From Pseudomonas iranensis (GTDB lineage Bacteria > Pseudomonadota > Gammaproteobacteria > Pseudomonadales > Pseudomonadaceae): 64,000 nucleotides of DNA. A program made the translations under genes and the position numbers. The DNA lies in contig NZ_CP077092.1 of NCBI RefSeq assembly GCF_014268585.2, positions 3,968,001-4,032,000 on the forward strand, written 5' to 3'. Below, piece by piece: positions 42,315 to 53,121 of the stretch. The stretch's first letter is position 1; the number at the start of each line of letters is the position of its first letter. The notes beneath the pieces were generated by a model. That model worked only from the letters and a program-made list of their open reading frames with translations. It had not been told where the DNA came from and searched no databases.

Positions 42315-42689
42315 TCAAAGTTTGGTCAGGGACAGGCCGGCCCACGTTGCGAGCAGCCCGCCGAATACGCTGAGTGCGGCGTAGCCCAGGGCCAGCAACA
42401 CTTGCCCGCTTTCCAGCAGGCGCACCGTATCCAGTGAAAAGGATGAAAAAGTCGTCAGCCCCCCGAGGAAGCCGACCATCAACCCGGCGCGCACCTCGAT
42501 CGGCACCTCCGGGCGTATCAGAAACAGGCCGTACAACACGCCAATCAGCAGGCAGCCCACGATATTAACGGCCAGCGTCGCGGTATAGAAGTGCCGCGGC
42601 CAATTGGCGCTGACCCAATTACCGGTGGCGAAGCGCAACAGGGTGCCGGCAACACCGCCGACCGACACTGCAAGGATCAATGGAACCAC
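42315..42689 (-). CDS. crcB: CrcB/Fluc fluoride channel
   Basis: A 124-residue protein with four hydrophobic helices. Key motifs [15 protein letters not shown] and [20 protein letters not shown] (channel Asn/Phe/Ser region) are present. It works as a dual-topology dimer to expel fluoride. The GTG start shares its first base with the last base of the rarA stop (TAGTG), so it is translationally coupled and leaves no room for a fluoride riboswitch of its own. Confidence 0.95.
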   Translation of the reverse strand: MVPLILAVSVGGVAGTLLRFATGNWVSANWPRHFYTATLAVNIVGCLLIGVLYGLFLIRPEVPIEVRAGLMVGFLGGLTTFSSFSLDTVRLLESGQVLLALGYAALSVFGGLLATWAGLSLTKL

Positions 42690-44014
42690 TATTTTCTCCG
42701 CTGCCGAGGGCTCAGACGATCGAGTTGAGCGAGATGATTGAGCTTTTCGCCGATCTTCAACTCCAGGCCACGGGGCACTGGCTGATAGAACGGAATCGGC
42801 TCGAGTTCTTCCGGAAAATAGTCTTCACCGGCGGCATAGGCGTCCGGCTCGTCGTGGGCGTAGCGGTATTCGTCGCCATAACCCAATTGCTTCATCAGCT
42901 TGGTCGGTGCATTGCGCAAATGCAGCGGCACTTCCAGCGAGCCGTTTTCGGCAGCCGCGCGCAGTGCAGTTTTGAAGCCCATGTACACCGCGTTGCTTTT
43001 CGGTGCACAGGCCAGATAAGTGATGGCCTGGGCGACCGCCAATTCGCCCTCGGGGCTGCCGAGACGCTCCTGCACTTCCCACGCTGCCAGACACAGGCTC
43101 AGCGCACGCGGGTCGGCGTTGCCGATGTCTTCGCTGGCCATGCGCACCACGCGCCGGGCCAGATAAAGCGGATCGCAGCCGCCGTCTATCATCCGCGCAA
43201 ACCAGTAAAGCGCCCCGTCGGGATTGGAACCGCGCACGGATTTGTGCAGCGCCGAGATCTGGTCGTAGAACGCTTCACCGCCCTTGTCGAACCGCCGGCG
43301 CGTATCGCCGAGCAGACTTTGCAGCAGCTCGATGCCGATTTCGCTGTTGTCTTCGGCCAGATCAGAGGCGTTTTCCAACAGATTGAGCAGACGCCGGCCG
43401 TCGCCATCGGCGGCCGACAGCAGCATCTGGAAGCCTTCATCGCTCAGGGTCAGGTTGCGCTTGCCCAACCCGCGCTCTTCGGTGAGTGCGCGGTGCACCA
43501 GTTTGCGCAGCGCCGCTTCGTCGAGGCTTTTCAGCACGTAGACGCGGGCACGCGACAACAGGGCGTTGTTCAGTTCGAACGAAGGGTTTTCGGTGGTGGC
43601 GCCGATGAAGATCAGCGTGCCATCTTCAACGTACGGCAGAAACGCGTCCTGCTGCGACTTGTTGAAGCGGTGCACTTCATCGACAAACAGGATCGTGCGC
43701 TTGCCGTACTGACCGGCCTGCTGCTTGGCGATTTCAACGGCCTGGCGGATTTCCTTGACCCCGGCGAGCACCGCCGAAACCGTTTCGAAGTGCGCATCCG
43801 AGACTTCTGCGAGCAGGCGCGCCAGGGTGGTCTTGCCCACGCCCGGCGGCCCCCAGAAGATCATCGAATGCAGCGCGCCCTGCTCCAGCGCCTCACGCAG
43901 AGGCTTGCCGCGAGCGAGCACGTGTTCCTGACCGACGTACTCATCCAGATTGGCTGCACGCAGACGCGCGGCCAAGGGTTGAGCAATCGGTGCACTGCGA
44001 AACAGATCCATCAC
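42689..44014 (-). CDS. rarA: Replication-associated recombination protein A (MgsA/RarA AAA+ ATPase)
   Basis: A 441-residue AAA+ ATPase. Walker A is [14 protein letters not shown], Walker B is [16 protein letters not shown], sensor 1 is [14 protein letters not shown], and the arginine-finger region is [10 protein letters not shown]. The C-terminal tetramerisation domain (from about 260) includes [46 protein letters not shown]. It acts at stalled replication forks together with SSB. Coupled to crcB. Confidence 0.96.
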   Translation of the reverse strand: MMDLFRSAPIAQPLAARLRAANLDEYVGQEHVLARGKPLREALEQGALHSMIFWGPPGVGKTTLARLLAEVSDAHFETVSAVLAGVKEIRQAVEIAKQQAGQYGKRTILFVDEVHRFNKSQQDAFLPYVEDGTLIFIGATTENPSFELNNALLSRARVYVLKSLDEAALRKLVHRALTEERGLGKRNLTLSDEGFQMLLSAADGDGRRLLNLLENASDLAEDNSEIGIELLQSLLGDTRRRFDKGGEAFYDQISALHKSVRGSNPDGALYWFARMIDGGCDPLYLARRVVRMASEDIGNADPRALSLCLAAWEVQERLGSPEGELAVAQAITYLACAPKSNAVYMGFKTALRAAAENGSLEVPLHLRNAPTKLMKQLGYGDEYRYAHDEPDAYAAGEDYFPEELEPIPFYQPVPRGLELKIGEKLNHLAQLDRLSPRQRRK

Positions 44015-44058
44015 GTAGCGTTGAAACCTCTGATTTTCTGAAATCTGCTGAAGAACCT

Positions 44059-44150
44059 GTGGTGAGGGGATTTATCCCCATTGGGCTGCGAAGCGGCCCC
44101 AAAAGCGACGACTGCTGCGCAGCCGGACGGGGATAAATCCCATCGCCACA
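44059..44150. repeat. REP-type inverted repeat, family C, copy 1
   Basis: Left arm GTGGTGAGGGGATTTATCCC, an inner hairpin GGGCTGCGAAGCGGCCCC, and right arm ACGGGGATAAATCCCATCGC plus CACA. The same family recurs at 63119-63251. Imperfections (CATCGC for CTCACC) show drift. Confidence 0.82.
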
Positions 44151-44182
44151 ATAGCTCCTCAATAGCAGGCCCTCACCACAAA

Positions 44183-44201
44183 GGCCCTGGCACAAAGGGC
44201 C
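44183..44201 (-). terminator. Possible terminator after lolA
   Basis: GGCCCT (44183-44188) pairs with AGGGCC (44196-44201) six bases after the lolA stop. Only three T follow on the minus strand, so termination may be partial and rarA may be read through. Confidence 0.4.
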
Positions 44202-44206
44202 GGTGT

Positions 44207-44827
44207 TTATTCCTGGATAACGTCGGCACCCTTGGGAATGTCGAATTTGAATTTGGACGCTGGCACCGCTTCGTTGGCCTTGACCCCGGTAAACAGGATA
44301 TTGGTGCGCTGGCCGACGCTGTCAATCAGTTGCATGTCATTGAGCAGGCCGTTGCGGAACGACAGGCGCAGGTTGTCGAACAGGGTGTCCTTGGTTTTCG
44401 GCTTGAGAGTGAAGTCGATCACGCCGCCCGCCTCTTTCGCGCTGATATCGAAGCTCTGGCTGATCTTCGAGACATCGCCGGACAGCAGCAGCGCCGGCGT
44501 CTGGGTCAGGCGCTCGTCGAGCTTCTTGATGGTTGCCTGCTCCAGATCCGGGTCCCACAGGGTGACTTTCTTGCCATCGGAGACCATTGTCTGCTCGGCC
44601 GGCGCGTTGGTGTGCCAGTAGAACAGGCCCGGACGCTGCAGGGTCATGTTGCCGGTGGTTTCCTGTAACTGGGTGCCGGTGCCGTCGAGGGTCAACTGCG
44701 AAAAGTTCGCCGACAGGGTTTTCGATGTTTCGAGCAATTGGGTCAGACGCGCCACGTCCTTTTCATCGGCGTGAGCCGTGAGTGTGGTCAGCGCCAGTAC
44801 TGGCAACAGCATGCGGATAAGGCGCAT
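44207..44827 (-). CDS. lolA: Outer-membrane lipoprotein carrier LolA
   Basis: A 206-residue periplasmic chaperone. The signal peptide [20 protein letters not shown] is cleaved before DEKDVARL. The mature protein is the curved beta-sheet family: [34 protein letters not shown] and the C-terminal [12 protein letters not shown]. It carries lipoproteins from LolCDE to LolB. AGAGGA seven bases before ATG 44827 fixes the start. It lies 67 bases after ftsK with a perfect 11-bp stem-loop between them. Confidence 0.95.
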   Translation of the reverse strand: MRLIRMLLPVLALTTLTAHADEKDVARLTQLLETSKTLSANFSQLTLDGTGTQLQETTGNMTLQRPGLFYWHTNAPAEQTMVSDGKKVTLWDPDLEQATIKKLDERLTQTPALLLSGDVSKISQSFDISAKEAGGVIDFTLKPKTKDTLFDNLRLSFRNGLLNDMQLIDSVGQRTNILFTGVKANEAVPASKFKFDIPKGADVIQE

Positions 44828-44855
44828 GAGAGTCCTCTTGAATAATCGTGGGAGA

Positions 44856-44883
44856 GCGGGTGGCGCGTCATTGCGCCACCCGC
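44856..44883 (-). other. Perfect 11-bp stem-loop between ftsK and lolA
   Basis: GCGGGTGGCGC (44856-44866) pairs with GCGCCACCCGC (44873-44883), loop of six. No T-run follows on either strand. It may be an mRNA processing or stabilising structure, or a weak attenuator, between the ftsK stop (12 bases away) and the lolA ribosome site. Confidence 0.55.
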
Positions 44884-44894
44884 GTCGTTGCGTT

Positions 44895-47303
44895 TCAGTC
44901 GCGTACCGGGCCCGGGGCCAGGACTTCACGCGAACCGTTGGTGTTCATTGAGGTAACGACGCCGGCCATCTCCATCGCCTCGATCATCCGCGCGGCACGG
45001 TTGTAGCCGATCTTCAGCTTGCGCTGCACAGCGGAAATCGACGCGCGACGGCTTTCGAGGACGAACTGCACCGCTTCGTCATACAGCGCGTCGGCTTCCG
45101 GATCATCCCCGTCGCCACCGCCACTGCTGCCTTCAAAGCCGCTGCCTGCCTCTTCGACACCGTTGAGGATATCGTCGTTGTATTCCGGCGCGCCGCGCAG
45201 CTTCCACGCTTCGACCACGCGGTGAACCTCATCGTCGGAGACGAATGCGCCGTGGACGCGGATCGGCAGACTGGTGCCCGGCGGCATGTAGAGCATGTCA
45301 CCGTGACCGAGCAGTTGCTCGGCGCCACCCTGGTCGATGATGGTCCGCGAGTCGATCTTGCTCGATACCTGAAACGCCATACGGGTCGGGATGTTGGCCT
45401 TGATCAGACCGGTGATCACGTCCACCGACGGGCGCTGGGTCGCAAGAATCAAGTGAATCCCCGCCGCACGCGCTTTTTGCGCAATACGGGCAATCAGTTC
45501 TTCAACCTTCTTGCCGACGATCATCATCATGTCGGCGAATTCGTCCACCACTACAACGATGGTCGGCAGTTTCTGCAGCAGCGGCGCTTCGTCATGAATG
45601 CTTTCGCGCTTGTACAGCGGATCGCTCAACGGCTCGCCGGCATCCTGGGCTTCCTTGACCTTGGCGTTGAAGCCGGACAGGTTACGCACGCCCATTTTCG
45701 CCATCAGCTTGTAGCGACGCTCCATCTCGGCAACGCTCCAGCGCAAGGCGTTGGCGGCGTCCTTCATGTCGGTCACAACCGGGCAGAGCAGGTGCGGAAT
45801 GCCTTCGTAGATCGACAGCTCAAGCATTTTCGGGTCGATCATGATCAGCTTGGCGTCGTCCGGGCCGGACTTGAACAGGATCGACAGGATCATCGCGTTC
45901 ACGCCCACGGACTTACCGGAACCGGTGGTACCGGCCACCAGCAAGTGCGGCATCTTCGCCAGGTCGGTGATGACCGGCTTGCCGCCGATGTCATGACCGA
46001 GCGCCAGGGTGACCGGGGATTTGAAGTTGTCGTACTCGGGGGTCGACAGCACCTCGGAGAAACGCACGATCTGGCGGTCTTCGTTGGGAATCTCGATACC
46101 GACGGTGGTCTTGCCCGGAATCACCTCGACGACCCGCACACTGGTCACCGCCAGCGAACGCGCGAGGTCTTTGGCCAGGTTGGCGATACGGCTGACTTTT
46201 ACCCCGGCGGCAGGCTGGATCTCGTAACGGGTAATCACCGGGCCCGGGTGGATCGAGTCAACGGTGACTTCGACGCCGAACTCCTTGAGCTTGATTTCCA
46301 GCAAGTGGCCGACCGCTGCCAAGGACTCAGGCGAATAGTTGAGCTGTTTCTTTTCCGCAGGATCCAGGATGGAGATCGGCGGCAAGGTGCCTTCGACCGC
46401 GCTGTCGACGAACAACGGCGCCTGCTTCTCTTTCTGTACGCGCTTGCTCGGCTCTGGGACCTTGGCCGGTGCCGGCGCGATCACCGGTGGCACCTGCTTC
46501 TCGCGGTCGGACATGTGCTTGCTCAGCGCTTGCTCACGCTCGATCAGGCGTTCCTTGACCTTGGCCTGTTCACGCTTGTCGGTGACAGTCGGTGCGACCA
46601 CATCGTGGACGCGGTCATCAACCTCACGCAGTTGCGCGACCAGTTGCTTGCGCTCGGTGCGCGCCGACCACCAGCGGTTGAGCGCGCCCTGGAACAGCTC
46701 GAACAGATCGAGGGTGATCTTGCCGGTGACGTCCATCACCTTGAACCACGACAGGTCGGTGAATACGGTCAGGCCGAACAGGAACAGCGCGATGAACAGC
46801 AACGTGCTGCCCTGGATGTTGAGTGCATTCTTCGCCAGATCGCCAAGGCTTTCGCCCAGGGCGCCGCCAGCGCCGGCCGGCAGACCGGTCGCGGCATGGA
46901 AATGAATGTGCGCCAGCGCAGCACCGGACAGTACGAGGAACACCAGACCGATCAGGCGCCAGGAAAACAGCCAGCCGCTCCACTGCCATGGCTCGTGACG
47001 TTGACGGAAGATCTGGTACGCCTTGACCGCCAGCAGCAACGGAAAGATATAGGCGAAGTAACCGAGCACCATGAACAGGATATCGGCGCTGTACGAGCCG
47101 GCCGGGCCGCCGAAGTTCTGCACATCGTCGATCTTGCTGTTATGGCTCCAGCCCGGGTCGTCCTTGCCGTAAGTCAGCAAAGCCATCATCAGGAACAGGC
47201 ACAAGGCGCCGATGGCGATCAATGCACCTTCCTTGAGCCGGTAGTGCAGTTGCTGGCGCCAGAGCGGAACGACTGTTTTGGGTGCTTCGGTGGTCTTCTT
47301 CAA
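44895..47303 (-). CDS. ftsK: DNA translocase FtsK
   Basis: An 802-residue divisome DNA pump. Four membrane spans lie in the first 200 residues, then a short linker (about 200-330). The RecA-like motor has Walker [17 protein letters not shown] and Walker [16 protein letters not shown]. The C-terminal gamma winged helix (about 735-802) includes [31 protein letters not shown] and reads the KOPS sequence. I choose a TTG start at 47303 (then [18 protein letters not shown]), preceded by AGGAAAAG. It is first of the leftward cluster. Confidence 0.95.
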   Translation of the reverse strand: MKKTTEAPKTVVPLWRQQLHYRLKEGALIAIGALCLFLMMALLTYGKDDPGWSHNSKIDDVQNFGGPAGSYSADILFMVLGYFAYIFPLLLAVKAYQIFRQRHEPWQWSGWLFSWRLIGLVFLVLSGAALAHIHFHAATGLPAGAGGALGESLGDLAKNALNIQGSTLLFIALFLFGLTVFTDLSWFKVMDVTGKITLDLFELFQGALNRWWSARTERKQLVAQLREVDDRVHDVVAPTVTDKREQAKVKERLIEREQALSKHMSDREKQVPPVIAPAPAKVPEPSKRVQKEKQAPLFVDSAVEGTLPPISILDPAEKKQLNYSPESLAAVGHLLEIKLKEFGVEVTVDSIHPGPVITRYEIQPAAGVKVSRIANLAKDLARSLAVTSVRVVEVIPGKTTVGIEIPNEDRQIVRFSEVLSTPEYDNFKSPVTLALGHDIGGKPVITDLAKMPHLLVAGTTGSGKSVGVNAMILSILFKSGPDDAKLIMIDPKMLELSIYEGIPHLLCPVVTDMKDAANALRWSVAEMERRYKLMAKMGVRNLSGFNAKVKEAQDAGEPLSDPLYKRESIHDEAPLLQKLPTIVVVVDEFADMMMIVGKKVEELIARIAQKARAAGIHLILATQRPSVDVITGLIKANIPTRMAFQVSSKIDSRTIIDQGGAEQLLGHGDMLYMPPGTSLPIRVHGAFVSDDEVHRVVEAWKLRGAPEYNDDILNGVEEAGSGFEGSSGGGDGDDPEADALYDEAVQFVLESRRASISAVQRKLKIGYNRAARMIEAMEMAGVVTSMNTNGSREVLAPGPVRD

Positions 47304-47825
47304 AACGCTTCTTTTCCTGCGCCCGAGGCGCGTCCATCTATTGAATGACGATAAAAAACTGCCCAATCCAGGCAGGTAAAAAAGGTGAAAAGCTCAACTG
47401 GGACTACTTTTAACACTGTGCCACTGGTTTTATAAACACAGCCATAAACACTGTGCGCAGCGAAAAGACCGTCACAACCCGGCATTGTACGGGTTTGTGC
47501 GCCCAACGCCATGTTTCAGACCCCGGCCTTGAGCATAGCCAATCGCACACGCAATGCCTTGCAATTGGAGCATGCATTGCCTTTTGTGACAAAGGCTTAT
47601 GAGCTGTATTTGATGAACGTAGCGAACCTGGCCGGATCGGGCTCACGGGAATGCTCAACAGCATCGACACAGCGACGCTTACGACCACGGGCGACACATC
47701 AAGTTGCAGCTCGATGCTCGCTGCACCAGACAACTGTGCAGGACAGCGGCGCCGTTTCGCGGCAAACTCTTTCGCGGGGCCTGCACGCCCCCTGACCGCC
47801 CTCCCCTTCTGCAAGCCTGGATGCC
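47304..47825. other. Gene-free region between ftsK and aat
   Basis: About 520 bases between divergent genes. A 94-codon open frame at 47511-47795 on the plus strand lacks a ribosome site and family resemblance; I do not call it. From memory, PAO1 has trxB1 at this junction, and no remnant of it is visible here. Promoters for both flanking genes are expected. Confidence 0.6.
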
Positions 47826-48506
47826 ATGCTGACTTGGTTACAACGTAATTCCCTGACCTTTCCGCCACTGGAAAAAGCCATGCGCGAGCCGAACGGATTG
47901 CTCGCCGCCGGCGGCGATCTGTGCGCCGACCGCCTGATCCAGGCCTATCGCCATGGCTGCTTTCCCTGGTTCTCCGAAGGCCAACCCATTCTCTGGTGGT
48001 CGCCAGACCCTCGCACCGTGCTGTTTCCCGACGAACTGCACGTCTCGCGCAGTCTCGGCAAGCTGCTGCGCAAGCAACGCTACCAAGTGACCTTCGATCA
48101 GGATTTCGACGCCATCATCCGCGCCTGCGCTGCCCCGCGTGACTACGCCGACGGCACCTGGATCACCGAGGCCATGCAGGATGCTTACGTAGAACTGCAT
48201 CGGCGCGGTTTCGCTCATTCGGTTGAGGTCTGGGACGAGGGACAGCTGGTCGGCGGCCTGTACGGCCTGGCGATGGGCCAACTGTTTTTTGGCGAGTCGA
48301 TGTTCAGCCGCGCTGACAATGCATCCAAATATGGCTTTGCCACGCTGGTGAAGCATTTGAAAGCCGCCGGGTTTGTGCTCATCGATTGCCAGATGCCGAC
48401 CGATCACTTGCACAGCCTCGGTGCACGGTCCATTCCGCGCGGCGAATTCGCCGACTATCTGCGGCGCCATCTAGATCAACCGAATTCAGCGACCTGGGTT
48501 TGCTGA
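47826..48506 (+). CDS. aat: Leucyl/phenylalanyl-tRNA-protein transferase
   Basis: A 226-residue enzyme of the N-degron pathway. Family blocks are [77 protein letters not shown] and [19 protein letters not shown]. It adds Leu or Phe to proteins with N-terminal Lys or Arg, marking them for ClpS-ClpAP. It is followed 58 bases later by bpt, and clpA/clpS lie within 5 kb. Confidence 0.96.
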   Translation: MLTWLQRNSLTFPPLEKAMREPNGLLAAGGDLCADRLIQAYRHGCFPWFSEGQPILWWSPDPRTVLFPDELHVSRSLGKLLRKQRYQVTFDQDFDAIIRACAAPRDYADGTWITEAMQDAYVELHRRGFAHSVEVWDEGQLVGGLYGLAMGQLFFGESMFSRADNASKYGFATLVKHLKAAGFVLIDCQMPTDHLHSLGARSIPRGEFADYLRRHLDQPNSATWVC

Positions 48507-48564
48507 GCGACTTTTGCGCAGGTGGCTTACACTTAATCCACCAGCTTATCCCGAGGGTTGATTC

Positions 48565-49272
48565 ATGACCGAGTTGGCGCGTTTGAAGTTTTATGCCACT
48601 CAGCCCCACTCTTGCAGTTATCTGCCCGAGGAGCAGGCCACGACGCTGTTTCTCGACCCGAGTCAGCCCATGGATGTGCACGTCTACGCAGACCTGTCGG
48701 AAATGGGCTTTCGTCGCAGCGGCGATCATCTGTACCGGCCGCATTGCCAGAATTGCAATGCGTGCGTGCCTGCGCGCATCCCCTCCGCCCAGTTCATCGC
48801 CAATCGCCAGCAGAAGCGTATCTACAAACGCAACGCGGACTTGCAGGTGCAGCCGGTCAAACCGCACTTCAGCGAAGAATATTTCGACCTGTACCAGCGC
48901 TACATCGAACAGCGCCATGCCGACGGCGACATGTACCCGCCGAGCCGCGATCAGTTCTCGACGTTCCTGGTGCGTGACCTGCCCTTCTCGCGCTTCTACG
49001 AATTTCGACTCGACGGACGGTTGCTCGCAGTAGCAGTCACCGATCTGCTGCCTAACGGTTTGTCGGCGGTGTACACCTTCTACGAACCGAACGAAGAACG
49101 CCGCAGCCTGGGCCGTTACGCAATCCTCTGGCAAATCGCCGAGAGCCAGCGTCTGGGCCTTGAGGCCGTGTACCTCGGTTACTGGATCAAGAACTGCAAA
49201 AAGATGAATTACAAGACGCAATATCGGCCCATCGAATTGCTGATCAATCAGCGCTGGGTCATCCTGAACTGA
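48565..49272 (+). CDS. bpt: Aspartate/glutamate leucyltransferase (Bpt; often annotated ate)
   Basis: A 235-residue aminoacyl-tRNA-protein transferase. N-terminal Cys cluster [18 protein letters not shown], then [14 protein letters not shown], and the C-terminal GNAT-like domain [51 protein letters not shown]. Bacterial members put Leu on N-terminal Asp or Glu, although often labelled arginyltransferase after the eukaryotic ATE1. It sits between aat and infA. Confidence 0.93.
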   Translation: MTELARLKFYATQPHSCSYLPEEQATTLFLDPSQPMDVHVYADLSEMGFRRSGDHLYRPHCQNCNACVPARIPSAQFIANRQQKRIYKRNADLQVQPVKPHFSEEYFDLYQRYIEQRHADGDMYPPSRDQFSTFLVRDLPFSRFYEFRLDGRLLAVAVTDLLPNGLSAVYTFYEPNEERRSLGRYAILWQIAESQRLGLEAVYLGYWIKNCKKMNYKTQYRPIELLINQRWVILN

Positions 49273-49290
49273 ACCTGCGGCCTAAACCCC

Positions 49291-49320
49291 TTGGCGTAAA
49301 CACCATTTTTCGGGCACAAT
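49291..49320 (+). promoter_or_regulatory. Possible infA promoter
   Basis: TTGGCG at 49291-49296, 18 bases, then CACAAT at 49315-49320, about 65 bases before the infA start. Confidence 0.35.
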
Positions 49321-49384
49321 GCACGCCGCTTTTGCCTGGCGCAGTTGCACCGGGCCATTCATTGGATACCGAGGGCTTTACTGC

Positions 49385-49603
49385 ATGTCGAAAGAAGACA
49401 GCTTCGAAATGGAAGGCACTGTCGTCGACACCCTGCCCAACACCATGTTTCGTGTGGAGTTGGAAAATGGGCACGTCGTAACCGCGCATATTTCCGGCAA
49501 GATGCGCAAGAACTACATTCGTATTCTTACCGGTGACAAAGTGCGCGTCGAGCTGACGCCCTATGACTTGAGCAAAGGGCGGATCACTTACCGCGCTCGT
49601 TAA
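49385..49603 (+). CDS. infA: Translation initiation factor IF-1
   Basis: A 72-residue OB-fold protein with the family core [62 protein letters not shown]. Standard length. It binds the ribosomal A site with IF-2 and IF-3. The start ATG 49385 is preceded by GAGGGC. It is monocistronic, with a strong terminator immediately after. Confidence 0.97.
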
Positions 49604-49617
49604 TCAAGTCAATACAG

Positions 49618-49645
49618 AACGCCCGGGTAATGCCGGGCGTTTTTG
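49618..49645 (+). terminator. Rho-independent terminator of infA
   Basis: A stem AACGCCCGG paired with CCGGGCGTT, loop of about six, then a T-run near 49641-49645. Confidence 0.88.
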
Positions 49646-49725
49646 TGTCTGGGGTTTGGCTTTTTTTCAGATCCATATGCTGCGGCTGCGTGGAAGTTGC
49701 CTGAAGATCAAAAGCAAAATCAAAG

Positions 49726-49874
49726 CCCCTCACCCTAGCCCTCTCCCGGAGGGAGAGGGGACTGATCGCGGTGGATGCGATAGTTACGCCGAAGTGAAAT
49801 ACCGAGTCGAACGGACATTTTGAAAAGCACAAAGATCGGCTCCCTCTCCAGGGGGAGAGGGCTGGGGTGAGGGG
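49726..49874. repeat. MITE-like element with CCCCTCACCCTAGCCCTCTC ends, copy 2
   Basis: A 149-base element with the same terminal inverted repeats as 6104-6280. Its core (GGACTGATCG..., TACGCCGAAGTGAAA) matches the reverse complement of copy 1, with roughly 30 bases deleted. Non-coding. Confidence 0.8.
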
Positions 49875-49916
49875 CGAAACCACCGCAATTCCAAAGCCAA
49901 CCACCCGCTTCTAACC

Positions 49917-50142
49917 ACTCAACAATGAGCGTTAGCTCGAGTGCTCTTGATCTTGAGCCACCGGCGACGTCGGGAGGCTGAGTGAAGGGATTGATCCCGC
50001 AGCGAAGGAACCCGAGCCTGCGAGGGCCGAACGTAGGAGCAAGCGTTTTGGGTTACCTTTTTGCTGGGCCGGCACTCCGGCGTAAAGGTGACTCGCCGTA
50101 AGGGCGAAACCGTAATAAGCCATCACCGCAGCAACGGATATA
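49917..50142. repeat. Large intergenic repeat F, copy 2
   Basis: The counterpart of 19945-20258 without the 92-base insertion. It ends with the stem TTACCTTT against AAAGGTGA, enclosing CCGG-CACT-CCGG, followed by the conserved hairpin TCGCC-GTAA-GGGCGA. Confidence 0.8.
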
Positions 50143-50170
50143 CACCCAAAACCGTCAAACAACGAGCAAC

Positions 50171-50193
50171 AAAAAGGCGCCCGAAGGCGCCTT
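50171..50193 (-). terminator. Rho-independent terminator of clpA
   Basis: AAAGGCGCC (50173-50181) pairs with GGCGCCTTT across a CGAA loop. The minus strand ends in five T. Confidence 0.88.
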
Positions 50194-50212
50194 TCCAATC
50201 CACATCGAGCCG

Positions 50213-52483
50213 TCAGGCCATTTCTGCCGTAGTTTCGAAGTCAAACGTCAACTCACCATCCTTGATGTCGATGTGCACCACACCGCCATGCTCGGCCAGT
50301 TCGCCAAACAGAATCTCCTCCGCCAGCGGACGCTTGATCTTGTCCTGGATCAGACGCGCCATCGGACGTGCGCCCATCGCCGAGTCGTAACCACCCGCTG
50401 CCAGCCAGCTGCGCGCCGCATCGGTAACCTCAAGCAACACACGCTTGTCTTCCAGCTGCGCCTGAAGCTCGGTGAGGAACTTGTCCACCACGCTCTTGAT
50501 GACCTCATGACTGAGGCGACCAAACTGGATAATGGTGTCCAGACGGTTACGGAATTCCGGTGTGAAGCTCTTCTTGATCACTTCCATCGCATCGGACGAG
50601 TGGTCCTGATGGGTGAAACCGATCGAAGCCCGCGCGGCCGTTTCGGCACCAGCGTTGGTGGTCATGATCACGATCACGTTGCGGAAGTCCGCCTTGCGCC
50701 CGTTGTTATCGGTCAGCGTACCGTGGTCCATGACCTGCAACAGCAGGTTGAAGACTTCCGGATGCGCCTTCTCGATTTCATCGAGGAGCAATACGCAATG
50801 TGGCTGCTTGGTGATCGCTTCGGTCAACAGACCGCCCTGATCGAAACCGACATAGCCAGGAGGCGCACCGATCAGACGCGATACGGTGTGACGCTCCATG
50901 TACTCGGACATGTCGAAACGCACCAGCTCAATGCCCAGGGCCTTGGCCAGTTGTCGCGCGGCCTCGGTTTTACCGACACCGGTAGGCCCGGCAAACAGGA
51001 ACGAACCGACCGGCTTGTCCGGCGATTTGAGGCCGGCGCGGGACAGTTTGATCGCAGTCGACAGCGAATCGATCGCCGCGTCCTGACCAAACACCGTCAG
51101 CTTCAGGTCACGCTCCAGGTTACGCAGCAGCTCCTTGTCGGAACTGGTGACGTGCTTCGGCGGAATCCGCGCGATTTTCGCGACGATGTCCTCGACCTGC
51201 GGCACTTCGATACGCTTGACGCGCATCTCCACTGGTTGCAGACGCTGGTAGGCGCCCGCCTCATCGATCACGTCAATGGCCTTGTCCGGCATGTGCCGGT
51301 CATTGATGTAGCGCGACGCCAGCTCGGCAGCGGCACGCAACGACTCATCACTGTATTCGATATTGTGATGCTGCTCGAAACGCCCTTTCAGACCACGCAG
51401 GATACCGATGGTGTCTTCCACCGATGGCTCGACGACATCGACCTTCTGGAAGCGACGCGCCAAGGCACGGTCCTTCTCGAAGATGCCGCGAAATTCCTGG
51501 AACGTGGTCGAACCGATGCAGCGAATGTCGCCAGACGACAGCAGCGGCTTGAGCAGATTGGACGCATCCATCACGCCACCGGACGCAGCACCCGCACCGA
51601 TGATGGTGTGGATCTCGTCGATGAACAGGATCGCCTGCGGACGCTTTTTCAGCTCATTGAGCAGCGCCTTGAAGCGCTTCTCGAAATCACCGCGATACTT
51701 GGTGCCCGCGAGCAGAGCGCCAAGATCGAGCGAATAAACAACCGCATTGGCCAGCAGATCCGGCACCTGATTGTCGACGATGCGCTTGGCCAGGCCTTCG
51801 GCAATCGCGGTCTTACCCACGCCTGCTTCGCCGACCAGCAGCGGATTGTTCTTGCGCCGGCGCGCAAGAATCTGCGCGACACGCTCGACTTCCGACTCAC
51901 GACCAACCAATGGATCAATGCGACCCTGGCGCGCGAGTTCGTTGAGGTTGCTGGCATAAGCATCCAGAGGATTGCCTGAAGAAGAAGACTCACCGCCCTC
52001 GTCGTCCTGCATATCTTGTTCACCTTCAGAGTGATCGCCGTGCCCCGGTACTTTCGAAATGCCGTGGGCGATGTAGTTGACGACATCGATGCGGGCCACG
52101 CTCTGCTGTTTCAGCAGGAACACGGCCTGACTCTCTTGCTCACTGAAGATGGCGACCAGCACGTTGGCGCCGGTCACTTCGCGTTTGCCCGAGCTCTGTA
52201 CGTGAAAAACAGCACGCTGCAGGACACGCTGGAAGCCCAGGGTTGGCTGGGTCTCGCGATCCTCGTCATGCACGGGGATCAATGGCGTGGTGGAGTCGAT
52301 GAACTCCTGCAGATCATGCTTGAGTTTGTCGAGGTTTGCGCCGCAGGCACGCAAAACGGTGGCGGCAGCCTCATTATCCAATAGGGCCAGCAGGAGATGT
52401 TCGACGGTCATGAATTCATGACGCTTCGAACGAGCCTCCTTGAAGGCAAGATTGAGGGTGACTTCGAGCTCGCGGTTTAACAT
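50213..52483 (-). CDS. clpA: ATP-dependent Clp protease ATP-binding subunit ClpA
   Basis: A 756-residue AAA+ unfoldase. The N-domain (about 1-145) begins [36 protein letters not shown]1 has Walker [17 protein letters not shown]2 has Walker [16 protein letters not shown] and Walker [13 protein letters not shown]. The ClpP-contacting loop (IGF/L type) is in [11 protein letters not shown]. It feeds substrates, including ClpS-delivered N-degron proteins, into ClpP. It is transcribed downstream of clpS (30-base gap). Confidence 0.97.
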   Translation of the reverse strand: MLNRELEVTLNLAFKEARSKRHEFMTVEHLLLALLDNEAAATVLRACGANLDKLKHDLQEFIDSTTPLIPVHDEDRETQPTLGFQRVLQRAVFHVQSSGKREVTGANVLVAIFSEQESQAVFLLKQQSVARIDVVNYIAHGISKVPGHGDHSEGEQDMQDDEGGESSSSGNPLDAYASNLNELARQGRIDPLVGRESEVERVAQILARRRKNNPLLVGEAGVGKTAIAEGLAKRIVDNQVPDLLANAVVYSLDLGALLAGTKYRGDFEKRFKALLNELKKRPQAILFIDEIHTIIGAGAASGGVMDASNLLKPLLSSGDIRCIGSTTFQEFRGIFEKDRALARRFQKVDVVEPSVEDTIGILRGLKGRFEQHHNIEYSDESLRAAAELASRYINDRHMPDKAIDVIDEAGAYQRLQPVEMRVKRIEVPQVEDIVAKIARIPPKHVTSSDKELLRNLERDLKLTVFGQDAAIDSLSTAIKLSRAGLKSPDKPVGSFLFAGPTGVGKTEAARQLAKALGIELVRFDMSEYMERHTVSRLIGAPPGYVGFDQGGLLTEAITKQPHCVLLLDEIEKAHPEVFNLLLQVMDHGTLTDNNGRKADFRNVIVIMTTNAGAETAARASIGFTHQDHSSDAMEVIKKSFTPEFRNRLDTIIQFGRLSHEVIKSVVDKFLTELQAQLEDKRVLLEVTDAARSWLAAGGYDSAMGARPMARLIQDKIKRPLAEEILFGELAEHGGVVHIDIKDGELTFDFETTAEMA

Positions 52484-52513
52484 AGCTTCACCTCATACCC
52501 AAGTGGTCGGCGA

Positions 52514-52897
52514 TTAACCGTCCTTCTCGATTTCACAGAGTAGCGGATGCTGGCTTTCCCTGGCGTACTGGTTGACCTGCATGGCCTTTGTCTCGGCGAT
52601 GTCGCGGGTAAACACTCCACATACTGCCCGTCCTTCTGTATGGACGGCCAGCATGACCTTGGTCGCCAGCTCGCGATTCAGGTTAAAAAACACCTCGAGC
52701 ACTTCGACGACGAAATCCATCGGTGTGTAGTCATCGTTGAACAAAACCACCTTGTACATCGGCGGCGCCTGTAACGCGGGCTTTGCTTCCTGAACAGCAA
52801 CGCCTGCCGAATCGTCGTCGTGCTCCTGTGGAAGATCCTTTTGGAGAAGCGGGCGATCCTGATTGAATGTTAGTCGAATCTGGCTGATTGCATGCAT
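52514..52897 (-). CDS. clpS: N-degron adaptor ClpS
   Basis: A 127-residue adaptor. The flexible N-terminal tail (about 1-45) precedes the binding domain with [25 protein letters not shown], where the Asn-Asp-Asp and Met form the N-terminal residue pocket, and [24 protein letters not shown]. It carries proteins with N-terminal Leu, Phe, Tyr or Trp to ClpA. Same operon as clpA, divergent from cspD. Confidence 0.97.
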   Translation of the reverse strand: MHAISQIRLTFNQDRPLLQKDLPQEHDDDSAGVAVQEAKPALQAPPMYKVVLFNDDYTPMDFVVEVLEVFFNLNRELATKVMLAVHTEGRAVCGVFTRDIAETKAMQVNQYARESQHPLLCEIEKDG

Positions 52898-53084
52898 GGA
52901 AAAAAAGGTTCGTCAGTTGTGCGAATACAGTGGTGGGGGCGGTTGCACACGTTTTCAACTACGACTGCCCGGTCACCTTGACTATCGGGAAAACGGTGTT
53001 ACAACCAATAGAGCCCACAGTGGGTAAAAAAGATCCGCGGAGTCAATTCTTTTATCGAATTCGATTGCGGATGTCGTGGATGAT

Positions 53085-53100
53085 ACTCCAGCGATGGAGT
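53085..53100 (+). promoter_or_regulatory. Stem-loop in the cspD leader
   Basis: ACTCCA-GCGA-TGGAGT (a GNRA-type loop in RNA) ends 21 bases before the cspD start and just ahead of its GAGGGA ribosome site. Cold-shock-type leaders often fold to control translation; that role here is a guess. Confidence 0.35.
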
Positions 53101-53121
53101 CTGTTGCAGAGGGATTTGAGC

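Larger units (their letters stand above)
49646..50170. other. Gene-free region occupied by two repeats
   Basis: No gene. It contains MITE-like element copy 2 (49726-49874) and the large repeat F copy 2 (49917-50142) back to back between the convergent infA and clpA genes. Confidence 0.8.

Noticed and set aside
42600..42700. Fluoride riboswitch before crcB
   Set aside because: The crcB start overlaps the rarA stop, leaving no leader, and no riboswitch-like sequence is seen.
45222..47348. 708-codon plus-strand open frame
   Set aside because: Antisense to ftsK; no recognisable domain.
47511..47795. 94-codon plus-strand open frame between ftsK and aat
   Set aside because: No ribosome site, no resemblance to thioredoxin reductase or other families; kept as a gene-free region.
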